NCBI GenBank assembly: GCA_017992055.1
Contig: JAGOPK010000016.1
Location: 1 to 64,000 of the forward strand
DNA length: 64,000 nt
Direction of reading: 5' to 3'
Source of the DNA: Burkholderiaceae bacterium
Lineage (GTDB): Bacteria; Pseudomonadota; Gammaproteobacteria; Burkholderiales; Burkholderiaceae_C
A model generated the notes under the pieces. The model made no database searches. It was not told where the DNA came from and saw nothing but the letters and a program-made list of their open reading frames with translations. A program made the position numbers and the translations under genes. This document shows, in pieces, positions 7,768 through 15,941 of the stretch (position 1 is its first letter; every line of letters begins with the position of its first letter).

Positions 7768-8938
7768 GCTCCAGCCGCTGCAGGCTGGCCAGGTTGTGCA
7801 AGGGGGCGAAGGCATGCACCAGGGGGCGGGCCGCGCCCATCGCCGCCGAGGCCGGCACGCCCACCGTGGGATGCAGCCAGGCGATGCGCGCCCCCTGGCC
7901 ACGCAGCGCCGCCAGCTGGGCGGCCAGCTGCTCGGGCGGATCGGCATCAAAGCCATCGGACAGCAGCCAGACCCGCGCGCCACGGCCCAGCTGGCCCTTG
8001 GCATGCGTGTGCTGGAAGTCGGCCAGGCTGCTGGCGATGCGCGTGCCGCCGCCAAAGCCGGCGGTGACGGCATTGATCTTTTCCTGCACCCGGCCGGAGT
8101 CGCGGCGCAGCAGCGGCGTGACCTCGGCCAGCCGGGTGTGGAAGACGAACACCCGCGCCTGCATCGCAGCGACGAAGGCGCGGGCGATGCGCAGGAACAG
8201 CTGGGCATGGGTTTCCATCGAGCGGCTCACGTCCACCAGCAGGTACAGGCGCGGGCGCTCGCGGCGCGGTGCGCGCCAGGCCGGGTGCAGCGGCAGGCCG
8301 CCGCTGGCCAGGCTGGCGCGCAGCGTGCGGCGCAGGTCCAGGCGGCGACGCTGGCTTTGCGCACCGGCCTGGGCCTGCTGGCGGCGCAGCAGGCGCTGGC
8401 GCAGGCGCCGGGCCAGCTGCTCGACCAGGCGCTGCAGCCGGGCCAGGTCCTGCGGCAGCCATTGCTCGCCCAGGCCGCGCTGCACCAGGGCCTCGGTGCG
8501 CGAGGCGCCGCCCTGGGCGCGTGGCGCCATGGCCGGGGCATCGTCGCCCGCGACGTCCTGCAGGGCCGTGTCACCGGGCGCCGGGCCTGGCGCAGCGCCC
8601 TGGTCCATCTGCTGGTGCATCTGCTGCACCAGCTGGCGCAGGTCGCGCCGCGGCCGGGTGCTGACCTGGCTGCGCAGCTGGCCCCGCCCCTGGGGCGGCA
8701 GCCAGTAGTCGTCGAACAGTGGGCCGAAGCGCCGCCAATCGGCCGCCCGGTGGCAGACCAGGGCGCGCCAGCCATGGCGCAGCCGGGCCATGGAGCCTGG
8801 TCCCAGGGCCAGGGCGGCGCGCAGCATGGCCTGCTGCTCGGCGATGCCCACGGCCAGGCCGGCCTCGCGCAGATGGGCGGCAAAGCCGGCGATGGCCTGC
8901 AGCGGCTGCGGGCTTGGCAGGGCCATGGACTGGCTCAT
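7754..8938 (-). CDS. coxE: CoxE: VWA-domain protein of CO dehydrogenase maturation
   Basis: 394 residues. The N-terminal half is helical and Arg/Gln rich with a Gln-rich, possibly coiled segment near 155-195. The C-terminal half is a von Willebrand A domain with the MIDAS motif Asp236-x-Ser238-x-Ser240 (DVSRS) and LLSDGFD later on. In Oligotropha CoxE works with the AAA ATPase CoxD to introduce sulfur and copper into the Mo-Cu cluster of CoxL. ATG at 8938 overlaps the coxD stop (ATGA), fitting the known CoxD-CoxE partnership. Confidence 0.9.
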   Translation of the reverse strand: MSQSMALPSPQPLQAIAGFAAHLREAGLAVGIAEQQAMLRAALALGPGSMARLRHGWRALVCHRAADWRRFGPLFDDYWLPPQGRGQLRSQVSTRPRRDLRQLVQQMHQQMDQGAAPGPAPGDTALQDVAGDDAPAMAPRAQGGASRTEALVQRGLGEQWLPQDLARLQRLVEQLARRLRQRLLRRQQAQAGAQSQRRRLDLRRTLRASLASGGLPLHPAWRAPRRERPRLYLLVDVSRSMETHAQLFLRIARAFVAAMQARVFVFHTRLAEVTPLLRRDSGRVQEKINAVTAGFGGGTRIASSLADFQHTHAKGQLGRGARVWLLSDGFDADPPEQLAAQLAALRGQGARIAWLHPTVGVPASAAMGAARPLVHAFAPLHNLASLQRLEHLLD

Positions 8939-9840
8939 GACCGCGGCACCGCCACGCCGCGCTGCGCCGGCTGCAGCAGCCGGTCCAGCGCCTGCGCATC
9001 GACCTGGAAGCGGTCTTCGCGGGTCTTCAGCAAACAGGCCAGCGTGTGCTGCAGGGCCTGGCCGGTATCGGGCAGGCTGCGCAGCCCGAGGCGGTGCAAG
9101 GCATGCACCCAGTCCAGGCTCTCGGCGATGCCGGGCGCCTTCTTCAGGTCCTCGCGGCGCAGCGCCTGCACCAGGGCCACGGCCTGCTGCACGAGCTGGG
9201 CCTCGGCCTGCGGCAGGCGGGCGCGCACGATGTCCACCTCGCGCTCCGGCGTCGGATAGTCCAGCCAGTGGTACAGGCAGCGGCGGCGCAGCGCATCGCT
9301 CAGCTCGCGCGTGCCATTGCTGGTCAGCAGCACCCAGGGCACATGGCGCGCGGCCACCGTGCCCAGCTCGGGGATGCTCAGCTGCCAGTCGGCCAGCAGC
9401 TCCAGCAGAAAGGCCTCGAAGGCCTCGTCGGCCCGGTCGATCTCGTCGATCAGCAGCACCGCCGGCTGCTCGCTGCTCAGCGCCGCCAGCAGCGGCCGCT
9501 CCAGCAGGTAGTCGCGGCCGAACAGCTGGGCCTCGGCCAGGCTGGCATCGACCCTGTTGGCGCCGGTCTCCTGCAGGCGGATGGCCAGCAGCTGGCGCGC
9601 ATAGTTCCATTCGTACGCGGCCTGGTTCAGGTCCAGGCCCTCCACGCACTGCAGGCGGATCAGGCGCCGGCCGCAGGCCGTGGCCAGGGCCTGGGCCAGC
9701 GCGGTCTTGCCGACGCCGGCATCGCCCTCCAGCAGCAGCGGGCGCTGCAGTTCCAGCGCCAGCCACTGCGTGGTCAGCAAGGCCTCGTCGGCCAGGTAGC
9801 CGGCCTGGCGCAGGCCGGTGCGCAGCGCCGCCTCGTCCAT
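8935..9840 (-). CDS. coxD: CoxD: MoxR-like AAA ATPase for Mo-Cu cluster assembly
   Basis: 301 residues, MoxR/CoxD type AAA+ ATPase. Walker A GDAGVGKT spans about 39-46 and Walker B LLIDEIDRAD has Asp132-Glu133; a sensor-like Ser-Asn (LLTSNGTREL) follows. CoxD is a membrane-associated chaperone that reshapes apo-CoxL so the copper and bridging sulfur can be inserted. ATG at 9840 was preferred over an upstream in-frame start (9882) because it starts 2 nt after coxG. Overlaps coxE by 4 nt. Confidence 0.92.
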   Translation of the reverse strand: MDEAALRTGLRQAGYLADEALLTTQWLALELQRPLLLEGDAGVGKTALAQALATACGRRLIRLQCVEGLDLNQAAYEWNYARQLLAIRLQETGANRVDASLAEAQLFGRDYLLERPLLAALSSEQPAVLLIDEIDRADEAFEAFLLELLADWQLSIPELGTVAARHVPWVLLTSNGTRELSDALRRRCLYHWLDYPTPEREVDIVRARLPQAEAQLVQQAVALVQALRREDLKKAPGIAESLDWVHALHRLGLRSLPDTGQALQHTLACLLKTREDRFQVDAQALDRLLQPAQRGVAVPRS

Positions 9841-9842
9841 GC

Positions 9843-10466
9843 TCAGCCCGCGCTGCGGCGGCCGAACAGGCCGGCCAGCCACTGCTTGAGCAGCTGCCAG
9901 ACGATGGCGCCGGCATTCAGCGCCTGGGTGGGCGGCGGCGCCACCGGTGCTTCAGGCACCGGCGCTTCGGCAGCCTGGGCCGGCGCGGCAACAACGGCTT
10001 CGGCCACCGGCACGGCCTGGGCGGCAGCGCGGAAGTTGTCGGCAAACTGCGCCAGGATCATCTCCGACACCTGGCCCATCAGCCGGCCGCCGAACTGCGC
10101 AAACTTGCCGTTGACCTGCACCGTGGCCTCGCCCACCAGCACGCAGTCACCCGGCGCCTGGCCGGCCTCCACGCGGGCATCCAGGTCCATGGAGGCGGTG
10201 GAGCCGCTGCGGTCGGCGCCCTTGCCCAGCAGGCGCATGCGGCGCGCCGCCTCGTCGATGCCACCGACCGTGATGTCGCCGCCAAAGGCCGCGGTGGCCG
10301 GCCCGACCTTGACCTTGACCGTGCCCTTGTAATGCGCCGCGTCCAGTTGCTCGGTGATGGCCGCGCCGGGCATGCAGCCGGCCACCGCGCGCACGTCGCG
10401 CAGCACGGCCCAGGCCTGGTCCACCGTCACCGGAAGCGGATAACGCTTGTCGAGTTTGACTTCCAA
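9843..10466 (-). CDS. coxG: CoxG: SRPBCC-fold membrane recruitment protein
   Basis: 207 residues. The N-terminal ~150 residues form a CoxG/SRPBCC lipid-binding-like domain (YPLPVTVDQAWAVLRDVRAVAGCMPGA, then GxVKVKVGPATAAF). A low-complexity Ala/Pro/Val linker (about 150-185) leads to a short hydrophobic C-terminal helix. In mycobacteria and Oligotropha, CoxG moves CO dehydrogenase to the membrane, and recent work gives it a menaquinone carrier role; the C-terminal tail is its membrane tether. Start is TTG at 10466. It lies 22 nt after coxL, whereas in Oligotropha coxG comes after coxF. Confidence 0.88.
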   Translation of the reverse strand: MEVKLDKRYPLPVTVDQAWAVLRDVRAVAGCMPGAAITEQLDAAHYKGTVKVKVGPATAAFGGDITVGGIDEAARRMRLLGKGADRSGSTASMDLDARVEAGQAPGDCVLVGEATVQVNGKFAQFGGRLMGQVSEMILAQFADNFRAAAQAVPVAEAVVAAPAQAAEAPVPEAPVAPPPTQALNAGAIVWQLLKQWLAGLFGRRSAG

Positions 10467-10488
10467 GTGCCTTGCTCCGATGTCGTCT

Positions 10489-12885
10489 TCAAAGCGCCGC
10501 GCCGCTGCTTCGCAGCTGCTGCCAGACGCGGTAGGCGGTGTGCGGCATGGTCATGTGCGTCACGCCCAGGTGGGCGAAGGCATCGACCACCGCATTGGTG
10601 AAGCAGGGGATGGAGCCCACATGCGGCGATTCGGCCACGCCCTTGGCGCCGATGGGGTGGTGCGGGCTGGGCGTGACCGTGTGGTCGGTCTCCCAGCGCG
10701 GCGTTTCCACCGCGGTGGGCAGGTAGTAGTCCATCAGCGTATTGCCCAGCAGATTGCCCTGGGCATCAAACGGCATCTGCTGGCCCATGGCCACGGCAAA
10801 GCCCTCGGTCAGGCCGCCGTGGATCTGGCCCTCGATGATCATCGGGTTGATGCGCGTGCCGCAGTCGTCCAGCGCCAGGAAGCGCCGCACCTGGGTTTCG
10901 CCGGTGGCGCGGTCGATGTCCACAACCGCCAGGTAGATGCCGAACGGGAAGGTGAAGTTGGGTGGGTCGTAGTAGTGCACCGCCTCCAGCCCGGGCTCCA
11001 GCCCCGGCGGCGGGCTGTTGTACGAGGCCCAGGCGATGTCCTTCATGCTCTTGAAGCGCACGTCATCGCCCTTGACCTTGAAGCGGTCGATCTCCCAGTC
11101 CAGATCGCCCTCGCCCACCTCCAGCAGGTGGGCGGCGATCTTGCGCGCCTTGGCATGGATCTTCCGCGCGGCCAGCGCGATGGCCGCGCCGGCCACCGGC
11201 GTGGAGCGCGAGCCATAGGTGCCCAGGCCATAGGGCGCGGTGGAGGTGTCGCCCTCCTCGACCTGGATCACCTCGCTGGGGATGCCCAGCTCTGTTGCGA
11301 TGATCTGCGCATAGGTGGTCTGGTGGCCCTGGCCTTGCGTGATGGTGCCCATGCGCGCGATGGCGCTGCCGGTGGGATGCACGCGGATCTCGCAGGAATC
11401 GAACATGCCCACGCCCAGGATGTCGCACATCTTGCTGGGGCCGGCGCCCACCACCTCGGTGAAGCTGCACAGGCCGATGCCCATCAGCGTGGGGCTGTGT
11501 GGGTCGGCACGCTTGGCGGCCTGCTCGGCGCGCAGGCCGGCATAGTCCACCCGCTCCAGCACCCGCTCCAGCGCGGTGGCGTAGTCGCCCGAGTCGTACT
11601 CGAAGCCGAAGGCGCTGCGGTACGGGAACTGGTCTTTCTGGATGAAGTTGCGGCGCCGGATCTCGGCCTTGTCCAGGCCCAGCTTCTGCGCCAGCACATC
11701 GACCAGGCGCTCGATCAGGTACACCGCTTCGGTGACGCGGAAGCTGCAGCGGTAGGCCACGCCGCCCGGCGCCTTGTTGGTGTACACGCCTTCGACCAGC
11801 GCATGGGCGGCCGGGATGTCGTAGGAGCCCGAGCAGATGTGGAACAGGCCGGCCGGGTACTTGCTGGGGTCGGCGCAGGCGTCGAAGGCGCCATGGTCGG
11901 CGATGACATGGGTGCGCAGGCCCAGGATGCGGCCCTCGGCCGTGGCCGCCAGCTCGCCGGTCATCCAGTAGTCGCGGGCAAAGGCCGTGGTCGAGATGTT
12001 CTCGATGCGGTCTTCCACCCACTTCACCGGCCGGCCCAGCACGATGGACGCGACGATGGCGCAGACATAACCCGGATAGACGCCGACCTTGTTGCCGAAG
12101 CCGCCGCCGATGTCCGGCGAGACGATGCGCACCTTGGACTCGGGAATGCCCGAGAGCATGCTGACCACGGTGCGCACCACATGCGGCGCCTGGCTGGTCA
12201 TCCAGGTGGTCAGCTCGCCCTTGATCGGATCGAAGCTGGCCACGCAGCCGCAGGTCTCCAGCGGGCAGGGGTGGACGCGCGGATAGGGCAGCTCCTGCTT
12301 CACCGTCACCGCGGCGCTGGCAAAGGCGGCGTCGGCGGCGTCCTTGTCGCCGGCCTCCCAGCTGAAGATGTGGTTGGGGTGCTTGCGCGGGCCGTGGGCG
12401 CCATGGGTCTTGCCGGCCAGGTCTTCGCGCAGCACCGGCGCATCGGGCTTCAGCGCCTCGAAGGGATCGATCAGCACCGGCAGCTCTTCGTACTCCACCA
12501 CCACCGCCTCCACCGCATCGGCGGCGATGTAGCGGTCGTCGGCGATGACGATGGCCACCTCCTGCATCTGGAAGTGCACTTTCTCGTCCGCCAGCACCGC
12601 GGCCACGTCGCCGGCCAGCGTGGGCATCCAGTGCAGCTTCAGCGGCTTGAAGTCGTCGGCCGTCAGCACCGCATGCACGCCGGGCATGGCCAGGGCCGCG
12701 CTCTTGTCGATGGACTTGATGCGCGCATGGGCCAGCGGGCTGCGCACGATGTCCATGTGCAGCATGCCGGGCAGCTGGATGTCGTCCACATAGTGGCCCT
12801 TGCCCTGGATGAAGCGCGCGTCTTCCTTGCGCAGGCGGCTGTCGCCCAGGCCCTGCAGCGCGGCCAGTCGGTCGGGCGCGTTCAT
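10489..12885 (-). CDS. coxL: Aerobic carbon monoxide dehydrogenase large subunit, form I
   Basis: 798-residue molybdenum subunit that oxidises CO with water to CO2, passing electrons to CoxS and CoxM. The diagnostic active-site loop A377-YRCSFR-383 is present; Cys380 corresponds to the Cys that holds copper in the Mo-S-Cu centre, and this motif separates form I from form II (AYRGAGR) proteins. The catalytic Glu is Glu752 in GVAES. Other xanthine oxidase family features include DIGGGFGNK (258-266) and [11 protein letters not shown] (517-527). ATG at 12885 overlaps the coxS stop (ATGA). Length and motifs are intact, so the enzyme should be functional. Confidence 0.97.
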   Translation of the reverse strand: MNAPDRLAALQGLGDSRLRKEDARFIQGKGHYVDDIQLPGMLHMDIVRSPLAHARIKSIDKSAALAMPGVHAVLTADDFKPLKLHWMPTLAGDVAAVLADEKVHFQMQEVAIVIADDRYIAADAVEAVVVEYEELPVLIDPFEALKPDAPVLREDLAGKTHGAHGPRKHPNHIFSWEAGDKDAADAAFASAAVTVKQELPYPRVHPCPLETCGCVASFDPIKGELTTWMTSQAPHVVRTVVSMLSGIPESKVRIVSPDIGGGFGNKVGVYPGYVCAIVASIVLGRPVKWVEDRIENISTTAFARDYWMTGELAATAEGRILGLRTHVIADHGAFDACADPSKYPAGLFHICSGSYDIPAAHALVEGVYTNKAPGGVAYRCSFRVTEAVYLIERLVDVLAQKLGLDKAEIRRRNFIQKDQFPYRSAFGFEYDSGDYATALERVLERVDYAGLRAEQAAKRADPHSPTLMGIGLCSFTEVVGAGPSKMCDILGVGMFDSCEIRVHPTGSAIARMGTITQGQGHQTTYAQIIATELGIPSEVIQVEEGDTSTAPYGLGTYGSRSTPVAGAAIALAARKIHAKARKIAAHLLEVGEGDLDWEIDRFKVKGDDVRFKSMKDIAWASYNSPPPGLEPGLEAVHYYDPPNFTFPFGIYLAVVDIDRATGETQVRRFLALDDCGTRINPMIIEGQIHGGLTEGFAVAMGQQMPFDAQGNLLGNTLMDYYLPTAVETPRWETDHTVTPSPHHPIGAKGVAESPHVGSIPCFTNAVVDAFAHLGVTHMTMPHTAYRVWQQLRSSGAAL

Positions 12886-13385
12886 GCGGCCACCTTGTTG
12901 GTTTCGCCGGCCTCGGCCTGCAGCTTGGCGGCCGCATACAGCACGGCCTTGACGATGTTCTGATAGCCGGTGCAGCGACACAGGTTGCCGCTCATGCCCT
13001 GGCGCACCTCGTCCTCGGTCGGATCGGGGTTCTCCTGCAGAAACCGGTAGGCGCGCATCAGCATGCCCGGCGTGCAGAAGCCGCATTGCAGGCCATGCTG
13101 GGTGTAGAAGCCTTCCTGCACCGCATGCAGCACGCCGCCCTGTGCAAGACCTTCGACGGTCTTCACCTCGCTGCCTTCGCATTGCACGGCCAGGTGGGTG
13201 CAGCTCTTGACGCTGCGGCCGTCGATGTCGACGGTGCAGGCGCCGCAGTGGCTGGTCTCGCAGCCGATGTGGGCGCCGGTGAGGCGGCAGTCCTCGCGCA
13301 GGAAGTGCACGAGCAGGGTGCGTGGCTCGACGGCTTTTTCCACCGTGCGGCCGTTGAGCGTCATCGTGACCAGTTTCTTGGGCAT
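12882..13385 (-). CDS. coxS: CO dehydrogenase small iron-sulfur subunit
   Basis: 167 residues with two 2Fe-2S centres. The N-terminal plant-ferredoxin-like cluster is bound by Cys42, Cys47, Cys50 and Cys62 ([10 protein letters not shown]). The C-terminal helical cluster uses Cys101, Cys104, Cys136 and Cys138 (CGFC and CRC). All eight ligands are present. It carries electrons from the molybdenum site of CoxL to FAD in CoxM. ATG at 13385 lies 12 nt after coxM; the last bases overlap coxL. Confidence 0.96.
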   Translation of the reverse strand: MPKKLVTMTLNGRTVEKAVEPRTLLVHFLREDCRLTGAHIGCETSHCGACTVDIDGRSVKSCTHLAVQCEGSEVKTVEGLAQGGVLHAVQEGFYTQHGLQCGFCTPGMLMRAYRFLQENPDPTEDEVRQGMSGNLCRCTGYQNIVKAVLYAAAKLQAEAGETNKVAA

Positions 13386-13397
13386 GCAGTGTCTCCG

Positions 13398-14267
13398 TCA
13401 GGCCTGGGCCGCGCGTGCGGCGGCTTTCTGAATCGCGCGGCGCAGCATCTGGCCGGCCATCGCGGTCTTGTAGTCGCGGTCGCCGCGCAGGTCTTCGGCG
13501 GGGTCGCAGATGGCCATGGCCCGCTGGGCCGCGGCGTCCAGCGTGGCCGGCGTCAGGGCCTGGCCCAGCAGCGCCGCCTCGGCGTCATGGGCGCGCAGCG
13601 CGGTGGCCGCCACATTGGTCAGCGCAATGCGCACAAAGCTGACCACGCCGCCGTCAAGGCGCAACACCACGGCCGCGCCGGCCGTGGCCCAGTCGCCGGT
13701 CTTGCGCTTGAGCTTCTCGTAGGCCCAGCCGGTGCGTGCTGCAAAGGCCGGCACGCGGATGCTCTCCAGGATCTCGTCCTCGGCCAGCGCCGTCATGTAG
13801 GTGCCGAGGAAGAAGTCGCCGGCCGCCACCTGGCGCCGGCCGCCGGGCCCGTGCAGCGTGAACACCGCATCCAGCGCCAGCGACAGCGCCGGATGGTCGT
13901 TGCCCGGGTCGCCGTGGGCGATGTCGCCGCCGATGGTGCCGCGGTTGCGCACCTGCGGATCGGCGATCAGCAGCGCCGCCTCGGGCAGCAGCGGAACGCG
14001 CGCCCGCAGCAGCGGGCTGGTGATCAGGTCGTTCTCGACCGTCATCGCGCCGATGACCACCCCATCGCCATCCTCGCGGATGCCGCGCAGCTCGGCGATG
14101 CGGTTCAGGTCGATCAGGTGCGCCGGCTGCGCAAAGCGCAGCTTCATCATCGGCAGCAGGCTGTGGCCGCCGGCCAGCAGCTTGGCCTCGGGGCCCAGCT
14201 CGCCCAGCAGCCTGATGGCGTCGGCCACGCTGTGGGGCGCGTGGTAGTCGAACTCCGGTGGAATCAT
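13398..14267 (-). CDS. coxM: CO dehydrogenase medium FAD-binding subunit
   Basis: 289 residues, FAD-binding subunit. The two flavin motifs are AGGHS (32-36) and TIGGD (111-115), followed by the CO_deh_flav C-terminal domain. It receives electrons from CoxS and donates them to the quinone pool. ATG at 14267 is preceded by GGAGACAAG; an open frame extending to 14318 adds 17 Cys/Arg-rich residues not seen in the family and was rejected. First structural gene of the cox operon, 150 nt downstream of rcoM. Confidence 0.95.
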   Translation of the reverse strand: MIPPEFDYHAPHSVADAIRLLGELGPEAKLLAGGHSLLPMMKLRFAQPAHLIDLNRIAELRGIREDGDGVVIGAMTVENDLITSPLLRARVPLLPEAALLIADPQVRNRGTIGGDIAHGDPGNDHPALSLALDAVFTLHGPGGRRQVAAGDFFLGTYMTALAEDEILESIRVPAFAARTGWAYEKLKRKTGDWATAGAAVVLRLDGGVVSFVRIALTNVAATALRAHDAEAALLGQALTPATLDAAAQRAMAICDPAEDLRGDRDYKTAMAGQMLRRAIQKAAARAAQA

Positions 14268-14417
14268 GCGCTTGTCTCCGTGCGTCTGGCACCGCTTGCA
14301 GCAGCGGCGCGGGCGCAAAGCTAAGACAGCGCGGGGCGATCCGTGAATTGGGGGTTCACCAACGGCGGCCGTGGCGCACGAACGGCGCGCGCCGCTGCAT
14401 GAACAGCAGGGCCGGGA
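14268..14417. promoter_or_regulatory. rcoM-coxM intergenic region with candidate RcoM sites
   Basis: This 150-nt spacer is the only sizeable non-coding stretch in the cox cluster. Read on the minus strand it has three TTnnnG hexamers in the same direction: TTCGTG (14382-14377), TTGGTG (14362-14357) and TTCACG (14347-14342). RcoM is reported to use a triplet TTnnnG motif, which I recall without being able to check the spacing; here the steps are 20 and 15 nt. The last two overlap a 17-bp dyad GTGAA-N7-TTCAC at 14343-14359. A CO-induced coxM promoter here is inference. Confidence 0.5.
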
Positions 14418-14430
14418 TCAGGCCCCGGCC
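14410..14430. other. GC-rich stem-loop across the rcoM stop codon
   Basis: GGCCGGG (14410-14416) and CCCGGCC (14424-14430) can pair around a 7-nt loop that contains the rcoM stop. No T-tract follows on the minus strand, so an intrinsic terminator is doubtful; partial attenuation between rcoM and coxM is possible. Confidence 0.3.
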
Positions 14431-15173
14431 GTGTCGCCCAGGCCCAGGCGGCCCAGCAGCACGGGAATCGAGGCCCGCGACACCGGCAGCGCCGCGTCCT
14501 CGTGGCGCAGCTTCAGGCTGACGCGGCCATCGTCGCGCAGGATCTGCTCGGCGAAGTCGAGGTTGGCCAGGTAGCTGCGGTGCACACGCAGGAACGAGGC
14601 CGCCGGCAGCCGCGCCTCCAGGTCGCCGATGCTGAGGTTGCAGAAGCTGGCGCCCTGGGCCGTGGTGACCCAGGTGTAATGGCCCTCGGCGCGCACATGC
14701 ACCACGCTGGACGCATCGACCAGCACGATGCGGTTGGCCGACACCGTGGGGATCTTCTGGAACTGGCGCTTGGCATCGGGCCGCTGGCCGGCCGGCTCGT
14801 CACGGCTCACCGCCTCGGTGATGTCGTGGAAGATCAGCGTATAGCCGGTGGTGGTGCCGGCCAGGTCGGACATCTTGGCCAGCTTGATCATCAGCACCCG
14901 CTCGGGGATGTTGATGATCATGGTCATCGGCGGCGGATTGCTGACCGGGCACTCGGTCTGGTCGATCAGAAAGCGCACCTTGGACTGCGAGCGCTCGGGA
15001 TGGAAGCTCAGCACCATCTTCTCGAACGGCTGCTTCTCCTCCACCGGCAGCACGCGGCGGGCAAAGCCGTTCATGGACACGACGGTGAGGGCCGCATCCA
15101 GCTGCACCACGCCGAACTCGGAGCGCTCCAGGTGGTACAGCGGACTGCCGGCAGGCGGGCGGTTGGCGGGCAT
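14418..15173 (-). CDS. rcoM: RcoM-type CO-sensing heme-PAS LytTR transcriptional activator
   Basis: 251 residues from ATG 15173 (a GTG at 15191 would add 6). The N-terminal PAS domain (about 10-120) is followed by a LytTR DNA-binding domain (about 145-245, ending LRVHRSYLANLDF and further). Heme ligands known from Burkholderia RcoM (His74, Cys94, Met104) have counterparts here in His58 (LSFHPERS), Cys75 (TECPVS) and Met85 (PPMTMIIN). The Cys-to-Met step of 10 is identical, while the His-to-Cys step is 17 instead of 20. RcoM switches to a DNA-binding form when CO binds the ferrous heme. Position directly upstream of coxM on the same strand strongly supports CO-dependent control of the cox operon. 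Confidence 0.9.
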   Translation of the reverse strand: MPANRPPAGSPLYHLERSEFGVVQLDAALTVVSMNGFARRVLPVEEKQPFEKMVLSFHPERSQSKVRFLIDQTECPVSNPPPMTMIINIPERVLMIKLAKMSDLAGTTTGYTLIFHDITEAVSRDEPAGQRPDAKRQFQKIPTVSANRIVLVDASSVVHVRAEGHYTWVTTAQGASFCNLSIGDLEARLPAASFLRVHRSYLANLDFAEQILRDDGRVSLKLRHEDAALPVSRASIPVLLGRLGLGDTAGA

Positions 15174-15233
15174 GGGAGGCGATTGAATCACCTTCCGCCG
15201 GACCTGCGCGGCAGGGAAAGTCCGTGCTGCGGG

Positions 15234-15602
15234 TCAGCCGGAGCCAGGACCGTCCGTGCCCCCGCGCAGGCTTTGCAGTTGTCCCAGCATCTCTGGCAGG
15301 GCCCGCTGCACCGTGTCCCACACCAGATCAAGATTGATGTCGAAGTAGCCGTGGGCCATGCGGTTGCGCATGCCGCGCATGCTGCGCCAGGGCAGGTTGG
15401 CGTGGTCCTGCACGAAGCCTGGATGACCGTCCATCAACTTGGTCGCGGCCTCGCCGATGATGATCAGGCTCATGATCACGGCCTGCTGCGTGCGCTTGTC
15501 CTGGAGGAAGTCCTCCCTGGCCATGCCCTCGACGAAACCACAGGCATCGACCGCAGCCTGCTGCATGTGACCGAGGTAGTCAGCCGGCCGGCTTTCGCTC
15601 AT
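15234..15602 (-). CDS. hepT: HepT-like HEPN toxin
   Basis: 122-residue all-helical HEPN/DUF86 protein. The RNase motif R79-x4-H84-x-Y86 (RNRMAHGY) is intact. In type VII MntA/HepT systems HepT cleaves RNA and is silenced when MntA adds AMP to the motif Tyr. ATG at 15602 overlaps the mntA stop (ATGA), the usual organisation. The gene is not obviously linked in function to the cox or glycoside operons that flank it. Confidence 0.88.
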   Translation of the reverse strand: MSESRPADYLGHMQQAAVDACGFVEGMAREDFLQDKRTQQAVIMSLIIIGEAATKLMDGHPGFVQDHANLPWRSMRGMRNRMAHGYFDINLDLVWDTVQRALPEMLGQLQSLRGGTDGPGSG

Positions 15603-15889
15603 ATCGGCTGGGCCTCGGCCAGCACCTGGGCGCGGAAGCTTGCGGGCAGGTCCGCTGGCGTCAGCAGATCAACGCGGATACCGAGCAGTGCCTCGAGTTC
15701 GTCCTGCAGGCCGCCCAGGTCGAACAGCGTGGCGCCCGGCAAGGCGTCGACCAGCAGGTCCAGATCAGACCCTTCGCGGTCGGTGCCATGCAAGGCCGAA
15801 CCGAAAACCCGCGGATGGCTCACCGGAAAGCGGCTGGCCAGCTCACGCACGGCGGTTCGCTGGATGGCAAGCACGGCGGACGGTCGCAT
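15599..15889 (-). CDS. mntA: MntA-like antitoxin, minimal nucleotidyltransferase
   Basis: 96-residue minimal polymerase-beta-fold nucleotidyltransferase. The GSX10DXD motif is exact: Gly30-Ser31 then Asp42-x-Asp44 (GSALHG to SDLDLL), with a third candidate Asp in VDLLTP. It should AMPylate and neutralise the HepT toxin encoded next. ATG at 15889 has a GAGAG ribosome site; an in-frame ATG at 15910 is an alternative that adds 7 residues. It lies about 50 nt downstream of the GH78 gene stop. Confidence 0.86.
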   Translation of the reverse strand: MRPSAVLAIQRTAVRELASRFPVSHPRVFGSALHGTDREGSDLDLLVDALPGATLFDLGGLQDELEALLGIRVDLLTPADLPASFRAQVLAEAQPI

Positions 15890-15941
15890 GGGCAGAACTC
15901 TCTCAGGCATTCCGGTTCGGCCGGATGATATGAGATGCGGA

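Noticed and set aside
6254-9259. 1001-codon plus-strand open frame
   Set aside because: Lies antisense to the mocA-like, coxF, coxE and coxD genes, has low-complexity Ser/Ala/Arg composition and no domain.
10489-12885. CoxL as a generic xanthine, nicotinate or isoquinoline dehydrogenase
   Set aside because: The AYRCSFR loop with the copper-binding Cys, plus coxD, E, F, G and rcoM alongside, identify form I CO dehydrogenase.
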